Part shown: piece after piece, positions 10,657-21,753 of the stretch | How positions within the stretch are numbered: the first letter of the stretch is position 1 | Layout of the letters: the number at the start of each line of letters is the position of its first letter | Assembly: GCA_016110215.1 (NCBI GenBank) | Contig: JADWQD010000018.1 | Coordinates: 310,001 to 374,000, forward strand | Direction of reading: 5' to 3' | DNA: 64,000 bases | Origin: Capronia americana | Taxonomy: Eukaryota > Ascomycota > Eurotiomycetes > Chaetothyriales > Herpotrichiellaceae | Program-made: the position numbers and the translations under genes | Notes under the pieces: model-generated | Databases searched by the model: none | What the model saw: only the letters and a program-made list of their open reading frames with translations | What the model was told of the DNA's origin: nothing

Positions 10657-12240
10657 CTATTCCTCCTCACTCACCTCACTCTCGTCGTCCTGTAGGTTCC
10701 CGTTCGCGATGCCAATGCCCAGTCCAACGCCCGTATTCTGGTTCCCGCTCTCTTCCTCCAGCGCAGCTTCCAACGCAGCTTCAAGCAGGTCTTCGTCGTC
10801 CTCATCATAGGTGTTGGCTGGGGCAGGCGGAGTGGGTGGCGCCTGCTGAGCTTCCTGAAACGAGCGACCTTGGACCTGCTCATCGTCATCTGATTCATCC
10901 TTCGAGACCTCGCCGCGTCGAGGGGCGCTGCTCTTTTCCCTCGGGCTGCCCAGCTCGAATTCTTCGACATCGTCGTCATCGTCGTCTTCCTCGGGAGCAG
11001 CTTCAATATCTCTCATCCGAATGTCTCCATCCCTCTCTCTGCCGTGGCCACGAGGCGGGTCTTCTACCACGGGGGTCCTGGAGATGGGTCTACTAGTCGA
11101 CCTGAAATTCGAGCTCAATCCGCCAATGGGCGTGCCAGTGTGACTCCTAAACGCTTCTGGGTCGACCCGCCCGCGTCTGCGAGATCGTTCATCCTCAGGG
11201 GGTGGACTGCCCATGTCAATCTCGAGGTCGCCGTCATCGTCGTTGATGATAATATGTGGTGAACTGCCGATGTTGGCCGAGATATTGCGAGTATGCCCCT
11301 TCGCGCCGAGTGGCCGTGAGGGCCTTGAGCTCGTAGGCTTTGGTGCAGGTGCGGCGCGCCCGAGGTTGGCGGTCTCGTTCTCGGAATCGTCCGAATTGGA
11401 GATGGTGGCTTTGCTGAGTGGTTGATCTTTCTTTGTGGTATCTCGCTTCACTGCGGGTTTCGCCGCGGCTGTGCTGCTTCGTGGCGGCACTGTCGCTTCG
11501 GTTTTATTTTTGCGCTGCTCTATAGGCTTCGACGCCGTCTTCGTTTGTGATGGCCGGAATTGCGGTGTTGTGGGTAAGAAGCGGTTGCCGCCTGGGATGG
11601 GTGTGGATGTCCCGCTCATCGGTGTCCGGCTCCCAGGGATGGGTGTGTGGTTTCCTGGAGCTTGCGTTGTCTTCTCCACATTTTCGCGTGCTTCGGCCAG
11701 GAAGTGGCGGAAGTCGTAGGGATTGGACGCATCCGCGGTCTCGTCATCAGATGAAGAGCCCGCATGCTCATTCGCCTGTGACTCTTTCTTGGTTGATGGT
11801 AGATGCTTGTGGAGTCGTGGTAGATCTCGAGCAGCTTCCCTGGGCATGCCAGGCCCAGCTTTGAGATTCATATCCAAGGTCACCGAGACAGCTTCGAGAA
11901 CAAAGGCAGACTTGGATTCATCGAAAATGAGCACCAAAGGTCTCGTCCCACTGTCCGATGCTGCAGATTGGTCGGGAGCCGCCATGCTCACATACTGATA
12001 ACTCCCGGAGCCGTTGTTTGACACATCGAGATGCCATCGATCTCCCGACTTCCTCACTTTGCTCTCCCGGCCGTCGAGAAAACCAGACTTGGGTTGCCAG
12101 TTGTATCGGATATTCACAAAGGAGTCCTTGGATTTAGTGTCCCCATTCAAGCTGTCGCCTAAGATGATGGGGTAGTCGCCTGGTTGTCGAGGGTCGAACA
12201 AGCCAGAAGGCCTGCTCGGACGTATTGCAGGAGATGCCAT
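10657..12240 (-). CDS. EAF-type RNA polymerase II elongation factor (ELL-associated)
   Basis: Intronless 527-residue protein. The N-terminal ~130 residues match the EAF domain: YPIILGDSLNGD, then FVNIRYNWQPKS, and a later segment ending LVLIFDESKSAFVLEAV. EAF proteins bind ELL and stimulate transcription elongation in the nucleus; fission yeast has the Eaf1-Ell1 pair. The remainder is low complexity: repeated TPIPG/TPMSG motifs, basic Ser/Pro-rich sequence and a strongly acidic C-terminus (EEDDDDDDVEEFE, and ESEVSEEE at the very end) typical of EAF transactivation tails. No cysteine or nucleic-acid-binding motif is visible. Assignment rests on the N-terminal domain. Confidence 0.87.
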   Translation of the reverse strand: MASPAIRPSRPSGLFDPRQPGDYPIILGDSLNGDTKSKDSFVNIRYNWQPKSGFLDGRESKVRKSGDRWHLDVSNNGSGSYQYVSMAAPDQSAASDSGTRPLVLIFDESKSAFVLEAVSVTLDMNLKAGPGMPREAARDLPRLHKHLPSTKKESQANEHAGSSSDDETADASNPYDFRHFLAEARENVEKTTQAPGNHTPIPGSRTPMSGTSTPIPGGNRFLPTTPQFRPSQTKTASKPIEQRKNKTEATVPPRSSTAAAKPAVKRDTTKKDQPLSKATISNSDDSENETANLGRAAPAPKPTSSRPSRPLGAKGHTRNISANIGSSPHIIINDDDGDLEIDMGSPPPEDERSRRRGRVDPEAFRSHTGTPIGGLSSNFRSTSRPISRTPVVEDPPRGHGRERDGDIRMRDIEAAPEEDDDDDDVEEFELGSPREKSSAPRRGEVSKDESDDDEQVQGRSFQEAQQAPPTPPAPANTYDEDDEDLLEAALEAALEEESGNQNTGVGLGIGIANGNLQDDESEVSEEE

Positions 12241-12889
12241 TGCTTATCACCAGGGGTCCTCAATTCTGGAAGGGTGTATGGGTGTTGACAACAGGGTAGA
12301 TCCGCGGATGGCGGAAGAGCAACACAGCCAAAGTTGTGATTAAAGGAGCTCTCAAAAGCTTCGTGACCAATGGCCGATTCCAGCAGCACCAAACGAGCGA
12401 CGAGTGCAAGGGAAACGACACTATGGGCCAGAATTCAATAAAGCTTCAGTCCATATTGAAGGCTGTGCTGATGACAAAGGCGATAAATCGGGAACAAAGA
12501 GGAGCTGGTTGTAAGTTCCAGGCCCGGTTCTTCTTCGGCTGATTACCCCGGCGTCCCCCGATCCCCGTTACTGTAACTCGCAGGTGCCGCCGGCGCCTGT
12601 GGATTCTGGAGGGACGCGCCACCAGAGTGTCCCGCGTCCTTCGCCACCGACATACGTTCAAGGGTTGGATCAAACACGTCCCCACTTCAATTAAAACGTC
12701 CTAATCGCTGCGCAGTAATCACGTCTTCGGTACAATTGTGCTGCCCTTCAGCTCAGCAGTCCGAGGTTGGTATCCCATGTCCAGTCCCAGCAGACGTCCA
12801 AAATCCTACAGTAATACCACATGGTCGAAGCAAAACCAACACAGTTCCATGGCCACACCACACCGGCCAAACGACACACCCCACCTTCA
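12241..12889. other. Intergenic between EAF and rav1
   Basis: Promoter of the EAF gene and 3' flank of rav1. No supported gene or repeat. Confidence 0.4.
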
Positions 12890-15800
12890 TTAGAATCCGA
12901 AGCTGTCGAGCAGACTGTTCGCACTCGGCTCCACGAATTGCGTGGGAGGTGGCTTCTTCTTTTGGGACTGCATCACCAATTGCGGACTATCCTCCTTAAC
13001 CTCTTCGTCCTCCTCTTTCTCCAGGTCATAAAATGTCTTTCGCCTCTGCAAGGGTTGAATCGGCGCCGAACCATCGGTTGTTACCTGCACCTCGTTGCTC
13101 TCAGGAATGAACTCCCAATCGTGCACCAGGGATAATGCGAGCATATCGCACCCCATAAGCTGGTATTGCCTCACACACCTCATGACAAAAGACCATTCGT
13201 CTTTCGCACTGACAGTCTTGCTTCTCCACGCGTTCTGCTTGACAAGCTGAGCTCGGAGTTGGGTGTAAAGTAATGCTAGCAGAGGGTCGTTTGCCGCGTA
13301 GCTCATTGACTCGACCGTCTCACGCTCACCGCTCCTGTCGGGCGCGAGTCTGCCGACGACCCTTTGTACAGCGTGTACAATGACTTGAGCTGCTAGGTCT
13401 TTCCGGTCAAGGAGGGTAGAGTATGCCCAGCTCGCGATCCACCGCCCTTGCTCGCTCTCCACCGCCCGGGGGAGAATTGCTTGTTCGACCAGCCGCGTCA
13501 ACGCTGCTGACTGCTTGTCGCTTTCATACACTCGCGCAATCGCAATCGCAAGCTGCAAATCCTTCAACTGGTGCGTACAGACGTTCACTGCATCCCAGAG
13601 ACTGTCTCCGAGCAGGAAAAAGGCAGCTGCATAGTGAAACCGTCGCTTGCTCAGCAAAGCGTACGCATTCTTCAATGCGGCAGCCTTCCATCTGGGTTCA
13701 CTGAAATTATTAGCCAGCAGTTTCATGGTGTTCTCTTTCTCTCGAATTCCGATCGACATTCTCCAAAGGCCAACCAGCACGGTCTTTTTGCGGAGTGCTA
13801 GATAATACAGCGAACAGTCAATGGGGTTGCGGTCCTCGGCCTTCGTGAACTCTGTGCGGCCGACATTTTCCATCTGCTGCCGAATAGCATCATTGTCAGC
13901 GAGCCAGCAGAACAGGCCAGACTTGCGCGCGGCTTCCCATGTGAGTTTGCCCCCGTAGTAGCGTGTGACCGATTCGACAAGAACTTCTTGCGAAGAGCTC
14001 AATGAGGCGAACGCAATGGCGCTCCACGGCACGCCTTCGTCGCCATATGAGTAAAGGGCTTGCAAATAGTGCTGGCCGTTAGAGTCAACCGATTGCTCCT
14101 GCTTTTCTAGCTCTGAAGCCACCTCGATCTGCTTGATCAATAGTGACTGCTCATCATGGGTGATTTGCCAGAGTCGGTGTTTCTGGAGGGCTTCCTTCAG
14201 TGCTTCCGCAAAGGCTGAAACTGGTTCTTGTTCACTTTGGCCATTCACATCACCGTTGATGCTATAGTATGACATATCATGAGGCTCGTCTGAGTCATGC
14301 TGTAGCACGATCTGCTCAATGGGCAAATCAAGGAAGCTCGACAGCTCATCGCCGTCGCTGAAGTATTTCAGCTTTTTATTCAGGCGGTTCAAGACCGTCT
14401 TGGTAGCCTTTGGCCCACTCACAGCCATTAGTAACAAGATAAAGGTCGGATGAAAGACCGGCAGTAGTGCATTGAGCATTGCCGTGATGGCGAACGTCTC
14501 ATCGGTCTTGACCTTCTCGCGCACGTCCCGCAATGGTTTCGCATTTTCGTTGTGGTGGCTGGTCGCGTATCCCTCGAAAACGAAGAATTGGATGCCGCTG
14601 CCAACAACAAGATCGCCACTTCTTAGCCAGCAGAGGTCTCCGATCGAATGGGTAGTGTAGTCTCTGATCCTGATATGCCGCAGATCAACCCAAGCGGACC
14701 CACTTGCTGGATAAGTGTACCGCACCTGCCCTAGGATCACGATGTGGTAGTCAAAGCAGATAGCCAACAGAGCAGACCCTTGCGGCGAGACTGCCCATGC
14801 GAACGTCTTGATGGTATCGGTTCCATCCAGCTCATATTCGTACTCTCGAGAACCTGTTCTGGCATCCCAAATACTGAGCCAGGTGCTATTTCTGTCTACC
14901 ACGACAACCTTGCCATATCCGCTGGCGCTAATAACTGTAGGGTGTAGGATGTTGGTGTCAATGAGTCCAGCAGATATCAGATGCGGCTTCGTCGAGTCTG
15001 GCTGTTCTTGCGACTTGACCATCTCCAAGGTACCGTCCTTTGCTAGCACCGCAGCATAACCGAGGGCACTTAATTGCGGCGGCATCCCAGGACGGTGGTC
15101 GGCACTCATATTGTCACATATCGAGACCAAGGAATCGTATCGATTCCGGGCGTTCAGCTTCACATGCCCCAGTGAACGAATAACCTCATGGTATCCGTTG
15201 GCCTCAGTTGGATCGTCGACTGGGAGCAAAAGCTCCCAAGCTTCCACGTCGTGATCCGGATAGTAGCCGATAATCACGCGACTGGTCAGTGCCCGTGAGC
15301 TTGCAATACGGCTTTGTGTGATGCGATCGGGGAGTCGATCGGCCTCGAGTTCCCTAATCGCAAGCCTTCTAGCCTTTGCTTCGCGAATATCCCATAATTC
15401 TAGGCCACGAGTGCTCAGGATGGCTGCATATCTACCGCGAGATAGGATGATTGCATCCTTGATGTCCCCTCCCACGTTGAATGTACTTCGTCGAAGCAGC
15501 GGAGCACTAGAAAGATCTCCCCCGTGCTGCCAGACACTGACGAAGCCTTCATCGGCTGTTGACATGACAACGGTGGCAGCAACATTGCGGACAAGTTTCT
15601 CTATGGGAGCACCGGCCCCTGCCAAAGAGGTTATCAGCCGCGCGCGATCATGCCTATTGGCAGTGTCGAAGAGATGGGTGACCGGGCTGTCGTACCAGTC
15701 AATATCGCCTGCGAATGAATGCAGAAGAATCGACAAGGAAGACGGCGTGGTGCCATCGGCGAAGATGCAAAACTGAACATAGTCGTGCAGAGGATCACTC

Positions 15801-16908
15801 AGCTGTGGCACCGAAATATTCATGCCATCGACGTGGGAGATGTGGAATACAGAGGGAGGAATCTTATTCTTGTCCCCTGCGTTCTCCAGTCCCCAGATCG
15901 ACATGTGGCCCAGTCCATCGAGGACAACGCAAATCTCTGGGCTGCGATTGGCGATTTCAATTAGATGCTCGAGAGCATGATCTGCAATCCTGCCATTGAA
16001 GCTTTGTACAGCCTTTTCGGTCGCGATCGAGAAGTCCCGACTGTCTATGATGAACGAATAGCGCCGTGTGCTCATCGAACTGACACTGAGCCTGCGCGGC
16101 TGTATCGAGGCGTTCATGTCGATGCTTCCGGCCAGCTGTAGGGTGGTAAGGGCATGCTGATCGGAAGAAGTCCATGCTCGGACATGGTTGTCGGAGCAGA
16201 AGGTGTAGAGGAGATTATCCAGATTCTGTTCCAGATGCCATGGCTTCCGCCAATGCAAATTTGTGACGGCTGAAGGATGTGGTAGGTATGAGACATCGAA
16301 CCTAGTGCCGTCAACCTCATACGACAGTCTTCTCCAAATCTTGACAAGTCTATCATGCTGGCCGACAGAGGCAACCAAGCTGCTGTCGGGCGAGAGGTAG
16401 GCAAGTGCGGTGGGGTGCGACAGTGTCTGGTTCCAAGTGATCCTTGGTGCAGTCGAGCTGGGGATGAACCAGAGGATGAGTCTTGACCCGCCCAGCAACA
16501 ACTCTTCAGGCGAGCCCCATGATAGTGAGGTCACGTCGAGTCCATCCGGATTCTTCAGTTCATGTATTTGGCTCCACCTCAACACGCCTTCGTCTCGGCC
16601 AAGGGGTCTGTAGATGTAGACATGGCTCTTATCACAGAGAGCGATCCGTCCCGTGGTCTCTTCGAATGTTATTGCCGTGAGCGCCTCGACTGTATCGACA
16701 TAGATAGTCTGAACAATGGTCTGCGGCCCCGTGAGGATGACCGCCGCATTGCCAGAGATGTATGCCTGGAGATGTCAGTCAATATCGCGGTGGTGGCATA
16801 CTGAGACCGAAGTGAAAGGAAACTCACGACGAGTCGAAGGCCATCCCAATGCGCAGTGCACAGTGCCTGCCGCTTCGATTGGGGTCGCCCGGGGAGGATG
16901 GCTCGCAT
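12890..16908 (-). CDS. rav1: Rav1, RAVE complex WD40 subunit (V-ATPase assembly)
   Basis: Two exons: 16908-16828 (27 codons, MRAILPGRPQSK..) and 16765-12890, separated by a 62-bp intron (GTGAGT..CCAG). They join in phase to give 1318 residues. The N-terminal MRAILPGRPQSK followed by QALCTAHWDG and AYISGNAAVIL is the hallmark of Rav1/DmX-like proteins. The first ~650 residues are WD40 repeats (for example VASVGQHDRLVKIW and HPSAVTNLHW). The C-terminal half is the RAVE protein 1 domain, with CSLYYLALRKKTVLVGLWR and AAFFLLGDSLWDAVNVC. The protein ends SLLDSFGF. With Rav2 and Skp1 it reassembles V1 with Vo at vacuolar and endosomal membranes. A start at 16585 would drop the conserved first 87 residues. 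Confidence 0.95.
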
Positions 16909-17235
16909 GGAGCAGATGCAATCGCTGGAAGTCGCAGCGCAGTGCTCAGTCTCTCATCACATAGTCAGTTTCGAAGATAAGTGAGCGAGCACTCACGCTC
17001 ACATGCAGCTCTACAGCGTGGCATGATGCGCTTCGAGAACAATTTCTCCGCGTCTGGATACCCCGAATCCAGAGCCGAATCCTAGGTCAGGCTGGCCTAC
17101 CGCGTACGTCACGCGAGGCTGCCTTCGAAAGAAGATTCATCTGCCACTTCTTTCGTTCGCTCTAGGATTTTCTTGTCTATCGTGAAGAATTATCGAAAAG
17201 GAACAGTCAGAGCACTTCCAGAGCGATACCTCAAA
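16909..17235. promoter_or_regulatory. Divergent promoter region, rav1 / UCH
   Basis: A 327-bp spacer between the rav1 ATG (minus) and the UCH ATG (plus). It must contain both promoters. I see no clear TATA box or named operator. Confidence 0.5.
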
Positions 17236-18034
17236 ATGGCACAAAAGACATTCATTCCGCTAGGTAGGGGTCGCAATACCTCGAGCCGGAGCAGAGAACG
17301 CTGACAAGCATTTGTTTCCATCTTCGACAGAGAACAACCCAGAAGTGATGACCAAACTGGCACACCGCTTGGGACTCTCTACAGCTCTCTCCTTCCACGA
17401 TGCATACAGTCTGACTGATCCTGACCTGATCGCCGTCGTGCCCCGACCTGCAAACGCTCTCTTGTTCACCTATCCAGGGACACCAGCATCGCAATCTTAT
17501 TACGCCAAGGTCAACGACGCGGAGCCTGACTATCAAGGGTGCGGTCCCGACGAGCCCGTCATGTTCTACCGTCAAATTATCAACCACGCCTGCGGCCTCA
17601 TAGGGCTCCTCCACTGCACCACCAATGGCACTGCGGAGGCATTCATCCAGGAGGGTAGTGACCTGGACAAGTTGGTCAAGGATACCATGCCCCTGAGACC
17701 CAAAGAGAGAGCTCAATTCCTTCATGATTCGGACATGCTTGAAAAGGCGCATGCTGCAGCTGCCGAAACTGGCGACAGCACAGTGCCTCCTCTCGGCGAA
17801 GAGCCAGATCATGCTTTCATTGCATTTGTCAAAGGGAAGGACGGCCACTTGTGGGAGCTGGAAGGTAGGAGAAAAGGCCCAGTCGATCTTGGTCTGCTCG
17901 GAGACGACGAAGATGCGCTGAGTGAAAAGGCGTTGAACCTGGGCCCACTGCCGTTCCTGAAGCGCGAGGAAGCTGCTGGCAGTGGCGATGTCCGTTTCAG
18001 CTGTACGGTGCTCGCTCCAAGTACGGATTATTGA
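17236..18034 (+). CDS. Ubiquitin C-terminal hydrolase (UCH-L3/Yuh1 family, C12 peptidase)
   Basis: Two exons, 17236-17263 and 17331-18034, with a 67-bp intron, giving 243 residues. The split start reads MAQKTFIPLENNPEVM, the usual UCH N-terminus. It cleaves small adducts from the ubiquitin C-terminus. Catalytic Cys97 lies in NHACGLIGLLH, with the oxyanion Gln in YRQ just before it, and the catalytic His170 in DHAFIAFV. The third triad position, normally Asp in ELDG, is Glu187 here (LWELEGRRKGP). Length is standard for the family (~230-250). The stop codon lies only 24 bp from that of the convergent dioxygenase gene. Confidence 0.94.
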
Positions 18035-18058
18035 CGAGAAAGCGATGGCAGCGACAGT

Positions 18059-19076
18059 TCAATTTGCCAGGAGAAATTCTGGACTCTTCAGGTCAACCCA
18101 GCCAAGATTTGGTTCACTCTGTTTCCACCCGAGTCGCTCTTGCACCATTTTCGAGTACGTCTTGACCTCCTCGATGGGGTACGACAAGAACGAGACTTCT
18201 TCCTGTCGATGCACGCCTGTGCAGGAAAACATGGCGTGTACTGTTCTGCTTTCTCTCGTTCCTTCCTTTGAAGTACCCAGTGGCTTGTCATACGCACCAC
18301 CTCCGTGGTACAAGCTTCCAAGCATGATGAAAGCCTCGCCCATCTGTAACTCTGCGTCCACCACGCCACGGTTTCCATCCTTGCCAAAGTTAGGGATCTC
18401 ATCTCCCCACAAATGGCTGCCCGGTACAACTCTTGTAGCACCATTGGCTTTGGACGTGTCGCACGCCGGCACAAACAAGCCTAGCAGGATATCACGGCCT
18501 TTCTGATACGACTCGGCGTGGCGGTGGCGAGCATGGTGATTCTTGTCATCGCGGTGGAGCCCTTGAGAAGGGGTGCCGGGTGGGATATCGAATGTAATAG
18601 AGATCGAAAGCAGCGGATGACTCGTGGTGGTCAGGGGCTTGTCACCGTACCAATGTGTCGTCTCTAGTGCCAGGAAGTGCTCGCACAAGCTTTGGTAAAG
18701 AGGATCGGCGAAGAACTTCTCTCGGACAGTGGCGCTCCTTCCAATAAGGCGGGTGACTGTTCTCGTCTTTCCTTGAAGAGCTGAAGTTGGATTAGTATGT
18801 TGCCTGCTATCAGCTATGAAGGATGGGGACTGTACCTCCGACTTTGACTCCATCTCCCTGTTGCTCTAGATACGGGCGAACTTCCCGATCTGCATTTGCC
18901 AGTGTGGCTTTGTCTGTAAAATCCTTGACAACAACACAGCCATCTGTTTCCAAGGCTTCGATAAACAAAGACAGAGGAGCCGCTCGAGAGATCCTTTTGA
19001 TTTGACGTACTGGCGCATGGTCCGCCTTGTGAGTGTCGAACGCGACCCGACGTGCGTGCTGCAGTAACGATGCCAT
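18059..19076 (-). CDS. Phytanoyl-CoA dioxygenase (PhyH)-like Fe(II)/2-oxoglutarate oxygenase
   Basis: Two exons, 19076-18836 and 18780-18059; the 55-bp intron runs GTACAG..TTCAG and the product is 320 residues. The iron-binding facial triad is visible as His156-x-Asp158 in QGLHRDD and the distal His239 in GSLYHGGG; SRTVHAMFS downstream offers the 2-oxoglutarate-binding Arg. The pattern PGxPSQGLHRDDxNHH and the VVPGSHLWG motif are typical of the fungal PhyH group used in both general and secondary metabolism. The substrate cannot be named. Start chosen at MASLLQHARR because upstream codons are not protein-like. There is no visible targeting peptide. Convergent with the UCH gene. Confidence 0.9.
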
Positions 19077-19941
19077 CAGTTCAATTATTTTGCTGGCAAT
19101 GCGGGAAACCAGAGGTGGAAGAGATGTTGTAGCTTGGCTATACACTTGACAATGTAGATAATGCCACTCAACATATAAGGGCGCCAAATAAGGCCTCATT
19201 GCACCCGCCAAATCGTTTCTCCAAAACTTACCACGGCGAGGTCTCCCATGATGTACGACTATGATTTGGTGGCGCCAAAAGCCCTTGCACAACTGTTACC
19301 GCAGTAAGCAAATCCACTTCTAGGAACAAGTGAGAGCATCACAAAAGTGAACGATGTCCCGTGTGAGACGCACAAAAAGCCCTGAAAAGGTCGGCAACAG
19401 CATAGAGTTCGCAGAGGCTGACGACGACTCTTATCAGAATCGAGTATGGCGGTTTCCTCCGTCCTGCTTGGCATCGGAGGATGATCATAGTTCCATCATG
19501 TAGTTCCCGTACGTATGTGCCTGAAAGAGTGTCATTTCGATTGTGTGAACAACGTACAGCACGCTTGCATGTGTTGATTTGTTACCATGGGCAGTAGGAT
19601 CTACCATGGTGTCTTGGCTCGTGTCGCGGTTCGGATAAGTCGGATGAATCGGTAATTGAAGAGCCCAGTGAGACCAGAATCTAGGGTTGTGGTCATCTCC
19701 GTAAGCATCGCGCCCGTGGAAAGACCACAAGCTGGTCGACAGTAAACATTTCCGCGAGGTGATTTCAAACGATCCGGATCGCTTAGGTGCGGAGGTGGTA
19801 GTTTTGCCGGATCATACTCTGCTCAGGGTGCTGAATTCAGAGCTCGGCGTGCAGGGCTTTATTTCCTGCGCTTCGGATGGCCAGAGGCGTTGGTTGTGAT
19901 TGCATTGCGCGCTTTCGGGGCGGCATCGCCCTAGACTTCGT
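19077..19941. other. Intergenic between PhyH-like and alg1
   Basis: 865 bp containing the PhyH-like promoter and the alg1 3' flank. No supported gene seen. Confidence 0.4.
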
Positions 19942-21385
19942 TCAAATTACGACACCAAACAGCCTGCCAGCCACGGGATCCCATTCGGAGCTCCAACGGC
20001 GCTGGCTCTCACGTCGGGCTCCATCTTTGAGTTGAGCAAGCTTCTTCGACGCCGGATCGAAGAGTTCTCGAAGGATATCTGTTAACTCCTCTGGGCTGCC
20101 GAAACCTTTGCCGTTCACGTCCTCTGTGACCAACTCAGGCCACGCTGAGAACTTGCTCCAGCCTGCAACAGGAAGACCGGCACCAAACATGTCCACAACT
20201 TTCATAGGCAGATCGACTCCACTGCTACTTGTGTGAAGCGATACACCGAGGTCAGCGGAGCCTAGCAAAAGGGCATAGTCTGCGAAACTGAGCCAGTCGG
20301 TATAAATAGACACCATCTCGAGAGCATCGGCCCTTCGGAGCTCCTCAATCTTTTCGAGGTAGAGCCGCTTCTGTGGCCCTTTACCGGTGATGACGACAAC
20401 CAGTTCTGGCAGGTGCGGATGAGAAGAGGTGGCACTAGCGGAGTAGCTACAGAGCGCATCGAGAAGGATACCAAAGTCTTCATCAGGTGTCCAAGAAGTG
20501 GACGAAACCAGGAGCCTGGCCTTGCCGTCCACCAATGCATTGAAGTGTTCGTTCAGCGGTTGGTAGCGTTGCAGAAAGGACAGCCGCTGTACATCAGTAA
20601 GTGGCTGGTACAAGTTCGCCGGACGATCGTGCAGAGTCAGCACTGGAGCTGGTATCCCGTAGTCAGATCTTAGGACTTTTGCCATCGCATCTGTCACGGT
20701 GAAGTTTGCATAAGCAGCCCTTGACAGCGCAGATTCGTAGAGTTTGGATATCCTGACTAGAGGATGACCTTCACCCAGCTTGAGAGCAAGAATGGAATAG
20801 CCAAAGTTATGCCAATCCACGACGAGCCTAGTGCGTCTGAAGAAAGCAACCACGGATACAATCAGCAGAGTCGGTATTGAGGGCGGGTTCTGTGCAGAGC
20901 CTCGTCAGTGAGCAGGCCAAAATGAATGAGAGGCGCATACCTGGACCAGCATCCACTTGCAAGCAGGAGTAGAATAGCTCAAAGCCTGCCAGAGGGTCCA
21001 TGTCTGCAGCAGTACCTTTAATGGCCCGAATAGCAGGAACAAGACCTTGTTGCTCGTTTGCAGCCAGGTGGGGGCTTGTGATAATGGGACTATTTTCACA
21101 TTGGGGTGAGCGAGCAGCTCCGGTAAAGGATCGGTTTCTAGCAACCGGTTAGGCGAATATCACACAGAATGTCTGATGCTCACCCCGGTAGCCCACAAGC
21201 TGAACGGAGCCTCCATGGGCAGCAATGCTCAAGGCGTGGTACTGCATTCGCGGACTTCGACCCAAGTCACCGAGAACTACAACTTGAACGGAACATCGCT
21301 TGTCTGAGCGGTTCGCGGGAGAAGGCAAGACCAAGAGCAGCACGGTGAAGATGGTGGAAGCGACCACCAACAACGTCAATATCAT
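19942..21385 (-). CDS. alg1: Alg1, chitobiosyldiphosphodolichol beta-1,4-mannosyltransferase
   Basis: Three exons: 21385-21184, 21137-20941 and 20889-19942, with introns of 46 and 51 bp, giving 448 residues. It adds the first mannose to GlcNAc2-PP-dolichol on the cytosolic face of the ER (GT33, N-glycan precursor synthesis). The N-terminal membrane anchor is at residues ~1-22 (MILTLLVVASTIFTVLLLVL). Next come VVVLGDLGRSPRMQYHA, WMLVQNPPSIPTL across the second intron, VVDWHNFGYSILAL, and the C-terminal LGVSLHTSSSGVDLPMKVVDMFGAGLP in two parts, all strong Alg1 signatures. Frame continuity over both introns supports the start at 21385. Essential in other fungi. Confidence 0.95.
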
Positions 21386-21753
21386 CTTCCTCGGAGCTTC
21401 ACAATGCTCCTGAGGGTGAGGAAGGCAGAGGGAGCATGACGTCGGCCAGTGAGAGTTGCAACTGAGAAGGTGTTCATTCACTTTCGGCTTAGACTGGCAG
21501 CTTCAAAAGGGGCTCAGTTGCGCGTCAGCCAATGGAAGATGCAAGTGAATCCTCAGCTCTCCCTTTCCAAGGATGACTTGACCTTGGTATGCAGTGCTGC
21601 TGCCACTGACATATGTAGCCAGGGGCAGCAGGCTGAGACTTCACTTCCACCTTTCCAACAGTCCACCACCTTGTTCCGTTCTCTGCTGGCTGAGTCGATG
21701 ACCAGGCCGACGGCAACCTGCCACCCCAACCAGCCCACCCTCCTGAGGGGACC
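21386..21753. promoter_or_regulatory. Divergent promoter region, alg1 / CDF transporter
   Basis: A 368-bp spacer between two start codons on opposite strands. No specific binding motif recognised. Confidence 0.45.
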
